From JBEOJY01 sp040275305 (lineage in GTDB: Bacteria; Pseudomonadota; Alphaproteobacteria; UBA9219), in contig JBEOJY010000049.1 in assembly GCA_040275305.1 (NCBI GenBank), forward strand, positions 1 to 42,950: DNA of 42,950 bases, read 5' to 3'. The notes beneath the pieces are model-generated. The model did not search any database and was not told the origin of the DNA. It saw only the letters and a list, made by a program, of their open reading frames with translations. The first letter of the stretch is position 1. The number at the start of each line of letters is the position of its first letter. This document shows positions 40,407-42,950 of this stretch, piece after piece. The position numbers and the translations under genes are program-made.

Positions 40407-41477
40407 ATGGCAGGCAACAGTTTCGGCACACTTTTCAGGTTCACGACTTGGGGCGAAAGCCACGGGCCTGCTATTGGCGTCGTGGTGGATGGCGCTCCTT
40501 CGCGGATTTCGTTAAGCGAAGCCGATATCCAGCCGTGGCTTGACAAGCGGCGTCCGGGACAATCGAAGTTCACGACGCAGCGGCAGGAAGCCGATCAAGT
40601 AAGAATTCTGTCCGGCGTGTTCGAAGGCCTGACGACGGGAACGCCGATCAGCATGATGATCGAGAACACCGATCAGCGCTCGAAAGACTATAGCGAGATC
40701 AAGGACACGTTTCGGCCCGGCCATGCCGACGTGACTTACTGGCAGAAATACGGGGTACGGGATTATCGCGGCGGCGGACGTTCTTCGGCGCGGGAAACGG
40801 CTTGCCGCGTCGCGGCGGGCGCGGTCGCGCGGAAGATTTTGGGCGACGGGATTCGCATTCGCGGCGCGCTCGTCGCGATGGGCGACATGGCGGTAGATAG
40901 GTCGCGATGGGACTGGGCGGAGGTCGAGCGCAATCCTTTGTTGTGTCCCGACGCGGGAGCTGTCGCGGCTTGGGAGGACTATCTGTCCGCCATCAGGAAG
41001 GACGGGACTTCCGTCGGCGCGATCGTCGAAGTCGTCGCCAGCGGCGTTCCGGCGGGTCTGGGCGATCCGGTCTACGACAAGCTTAGCAGCGACCTTGCCC
41101 GCGCGATGATGACGATCAACGCGGTCAAGGGCGTCGAGATCGGCGACGGATTCGGAGTCTGCCGCTTGCGTGGCGAGCAAAACGCCGATGAAATGCGGGC
41201 GGGTTCCGATGGCCAGCCCCAGTTTCAATCCAATCATGCGGGGGGCATTTTGGGCGGCATTTCGACTGGGCAGGATATCGTCGCGCGATTCGCGGTCAAG
41301 CCCGCCAGCTCGATCCTCGTTCCTCGCGCCAGCGTCGACGTTCACGGGCGCGACATCGACGTCGCGACTAAGGGCCGCCATGATCCCTGCGTTGGGATTC
41401 GCGCCGTTCCCGTGGGTGAAGCGATGATGGCCTGTGTGCTGGCGGATCACCTTTTGAGGGCGCGGTCGCTGCTGTAA
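40407..41477 (+). CDS. aroC: Chorismate synthase (AroC)
   Basis: Makes chorismate from EPSP using reduced FMN; branch point for aromatic amino acids, folate and quinones. 356 residues. GNSFGTLFRFTTWGESHG at the N-terminus, YRGGGRSSARETACRVAAGAVA, and GGISTGQDIVARFAVKPASSI are the family signatures. It directly follows fabI in an apparent two-gene operon, an order common in Alphaproteobacteria. Confidence 0.98.
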   Translation: MAGNSFGTLFRFTTWGESHGPAIGVVVDGAPSRISLSEADIQPWLDKRRPGQSKFTTQRQEADQVRILSGVFEGLTTGTPISMMIENTDQRSKDYSEIKDTFRPGHADVTYWQKYGVRDYRGGGRSSARETACRVAAGAVARKILGDGIRIRGALVAMGDMAVDRSRWDWAEVERNPLLCPDAGAVAAWEDYLSAIRKDGTSVGAIVEVVASGVPAGLGDPVYDKLSSDLARAMMTINAVKGVEIGDGFGVCRLRGEQNADEMRAGSDGQPQFQSNHAGGILGGISTGQDIVARFAVKPASSILVPRASVDVHGRDIDVATKGRHDPCVGIRAVPVGEAMMACVLADHLLRARSLL

Positions 41478-41514
41478 CCCGCCGCTCGCTCCTGCTGTCT
41501 TGCGCAACTTTAAA

Positions 41515-41543
41515 TTGCGGTTTGATGCGGATTTGTTTATAAT
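41515..41543 (+). promoter_or_regulatory. Promoter upstream of the frameshifted gene
   Basis: TTGCGG (41515-41520), a 17-base spacer and a perfect TATAAT (41538-41543). It lies 37 bp before the ATG at 41580. Confidence 0.6.
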
Positions 41544-41579
41544 TGTAAGATTCGTATTGGATTGCATGGAAAGGCGGCC

Positions 41580-42303
41580 ATGGAAAGACAAAGTTTGGCA
41601 AAGCCAGCGCAAGAAGATTGGTTTCATTGGGCCCGCGTGGTTCTGGACCGTTTGACGACCTGTGTCCATGTCTATAGCCACCCCCCCCACGAAGACGTGT
41701 TCATGGCCGAGCGTGAGCGGTTGGACAAGAACGCCAAAACGCTTTCGCTGTTGCGCCGCATTCACACGCTGACCGACGAGGCTGAGACGCCGACCGGGTC
41801 GCTTAAAGAAGTCGCGGATCATGATGAACGCGTGATCGCGGGGCTTTCGGTTCTGCTGCGCGAGACGCTGTCGCGCCTTCCCTCCCTTTCCAGCGATATG
41901 CAGTTTTTACTCAAGTCGCCTTGGTTCGACAGGTGCAACGGGCGGCTTGCCAGCGAGCTTTTCAGGGGGCCTATGGGGAACGAACCAGAGGGAATCGGAA
42001 GCGGATATCCGGAACATGGGCGCCTGCCTGAAGCGCTCGAAACCCTTCTTGAGCGGGAAGATACTGGCGATTATCGCCAGCCTCGCGCGGCGTTGCACAG
42101 GCACGGACAGGACGGATCCTTTGATCCAGCCGACGGACCTCTGCGCAGCGACGACGACATTCATCGTCGATGGACAGACAAGAACAGCCAGTATCTGCGA
42201 TCAGCGGGACGGGTGGATTGATTCTCTGCGCCAGTTCATAATCTCTAGTTGCGGCTTTGGGTTTTCAGCGTTTTATGCCCTCCGCTTTCGAGGGGTGGCT
42301 TAG
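41580..42303 (+). pseudogene. Unknown gene interrupted by a frameshift
   Basis: The ATG at 41580 has AAGGCGG just upstream. The first 130 codons (WFHWARVVLDRL..., LLRRIHTLTDEAET, LLRETLSRLPSLSSDMQFLLKSPWFDRCNGRLASELF) look like a helical cytosolic protein. After a G5 run at 41965-41969 the codon composition of this frame becomes poor (it stops at 42221), while the next frame becomes well-formed (GLWGTNQRESEADIRNMGACLKRS, KILAIIASLARR, TFIVDGQTRTASICDQRDGW) and runs to 42303. Removing one G joins them into about 240 residues. It may be a mutation, a sequencing error or programmed slippage. No family is recognised. Confidence 0.55.
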
Positions 42304-42379
42304 GGGTAGCGCACTCACGCACCATCACGCACGCCTTAAACTCCGGTTCTCGAAAACGCTGAAACTCCCCAGCCGCAGC
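42248..42379. repeat. Inverted-repeat element with 27-bp arms
   Basis: 'gttgcggctttgggttttcagcgtttt' type arm (42248-42274) and its imperfect complement (42353-42379) enclose a spacer with a small 'cctccgctttcgagggg' hairpin. It overlaps the 3' end of the frameshifted gene's second frame and lies before the convergent yqeY-like gene, so it may terminate both. Confidence 0.65.
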
Positions 42380-42396
42380 GAGATTTTGAACGGCTC

Positions 42397-42855
42397 TCAG
42401 CCGCCGAGTTTTTCCTTCACCAGCGGGCCGACTTTGGCGAAGTCCATTTGTCCGGCGTAGTTCTTTTTCAGCTCGGCCATGACCTTGCCCATGTCCTTGA
42501 TGCTGGCGGCTCCGATGGCGGTGACGGTTTTCGCGACGGCGTCCTTCATTTCCTGCTCGCTTAGCTGCTTGGGCAGGAAGCGCTCGATTACGGCGATTTC
42601 ATCGCTCTCTTGCTTCACGAGATCTGCGCGATTGCCTTTTTGATAAAGCTCGATCGACTCGCGGCGCTGTTTGATCATGCCTTGCAGCATGCCGAGTATT
42701 TCGTCTTCAGAGATGCCTGCGTCGCCGATTTTTGGGCGCGCGTCGATGTCGCGTTTTTTGAGTTCCGCCATGACGAGTCGGACCGTGGCGACCACGCGCT
42801 CGTCCTTCTTGCGCATCGCGTCTTTGTAGGTGTCGGTGATTTGCGCGCGTAACAT
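42397..42855 (-). CDS. GatB/YqeY domain protein
   Basis: 152 residues from the ATG at 42855, with AGGAG nine bases upstream; the frame continues further but lacks a ribosome site. The YqeY family resembles the tail domain of the GatB amidotransferase subunit and is thought to act on tRNA. LRAQITDTYKDAMRKKDERVVATVRLVMAELKKRDID, ESIELYQKGNRADLV..ESDEIAVIERFLPKQLSEQEM, and IKDMGKVMAELKKNYAGQMDFAKVGPLVKEKL cover the whole family signature. In many Alphaproteobacteria it precedes dnaG and rpoD; the window ends too soon to tell, and the last 95 bases hold no supported gene. Confidence 0.93.
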   Translation of the reverse strand: MLRAQITDTYKDAMRKKDERVVATVRLVMAELKKRDIDARPKIGDAGISEDEILGMLQGMIKQRRESIELYQKGNRADLVKQESDEIAVIERFLPKQLSEQEMKDAVAKTVTAIGAASIKDMGKVMAELKKNYAGQMDFAKVGPLVKEKLGG

Positions 42856-42950
42856 CGTTACTTGCTCCTGATTATGTAGGGAATATAAGCGTGGTAGGTT
42901 ACGCCGACGGCGCGGCGATGACAAGATGGCCTATCGCGCGGATTTACTGG

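Noticed and set aside
40512..41822. Minus-strand reading frame of about 436 codons opposite aroC
   Set aside because: aroC is certain; the opposite frame runs past its end into unrelated DNA and has no motif.

Overview
The window reads as a chromosomal segment of an alphaproteobacterium. The evidence is a C4-pathway 5-aminolevulinate synthase, the gene order DUF4164 - zapA - 6S RNA - 5-formyl-THF cyclo-ligase, a lapA-like - pyrF - trpF block, a fabI - aroC pair, DUF1036 and DUF4405 proteins, and many short palindromic intergenic repeats of the kind common in this class. It carries two type IVB (Dot/Icm) secretion genes, dotM/icmP and dotO/icmB, which are unusual in Alphaproteobacteria. That, with the scattered operons, suggests a deep-branching or host/prey-associated lineage; this placement is inference.

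Layout. 0.1-4.3 kb: dapA (-), an Old Yellow Enzyme (+), a patatin-like lipase (-) and an unknown gene (-). 4.5-13.2 kb: rpoC and rpoB (-) with a strong terminator after rpoC. Neither the usual upstream ribosomal protein genes (rplKAJL) nor the downstream str genes (rpsL, rpsG, fusA) are adjacent. 13.6-16.2 kb: a large secreted unknown protein (-), tRNA-Arg(CCT), a DUF4405 membrane protein and tRNA-Cys(GCA).

16.7-30.3 kb holds the type IVB material: dotM/icmP (+), a stand-alone ClpB-type AAA+ ATPase (-), an OmpA-like periplasmic protein (-), a DUF1036 protein (+), two unrecognised secreted proteins with several cysteines (+), a PIMT-like methyltransferase (+), then fthC, 6S RNA, zapA, a DUF4164 coiled-coil protein, dotO/icmB and an M23 endopeptidase (all -). 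DotM is the coupling-complex subunit and DotO the VirB4-type energising ATPase. The other Dot/Icm genes must lie elsewhere if the machine is complete.

30.8-33.8 kb: hemA (+) meets a translationally coupled lapA-like - pyrF - trpF operon (-). 33.8-34.7 kb has no convincing protein gene but has a promoter-like sequence, a G-rich hairpin-forming stretch with AAGGA motifs (candidate structured RNA) and two palindromic elements. 34.7-39.0 kb: atpC, atpD, a 74-codon ORF, atpG and a ZapE/AFG1 ATPase (-); atpH and atpA are not next to atpG. 39.5-42.9 kb: fabI and aroC (+), a frameshifted unknown gene (+) and a YqeY-like protein (-).

The most notable points are the split type IVB locus with unrecognised secreted partners, the candidate structured RNA near 33.9 kb, a dispersed palindromic repeat that reads in frame inside zapE, the broken-up rpo and atp operons, and at least six families or single examples of inverted-repeat elements. 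One of these lies between rpoB and rpoC and several look able to act as terminators.
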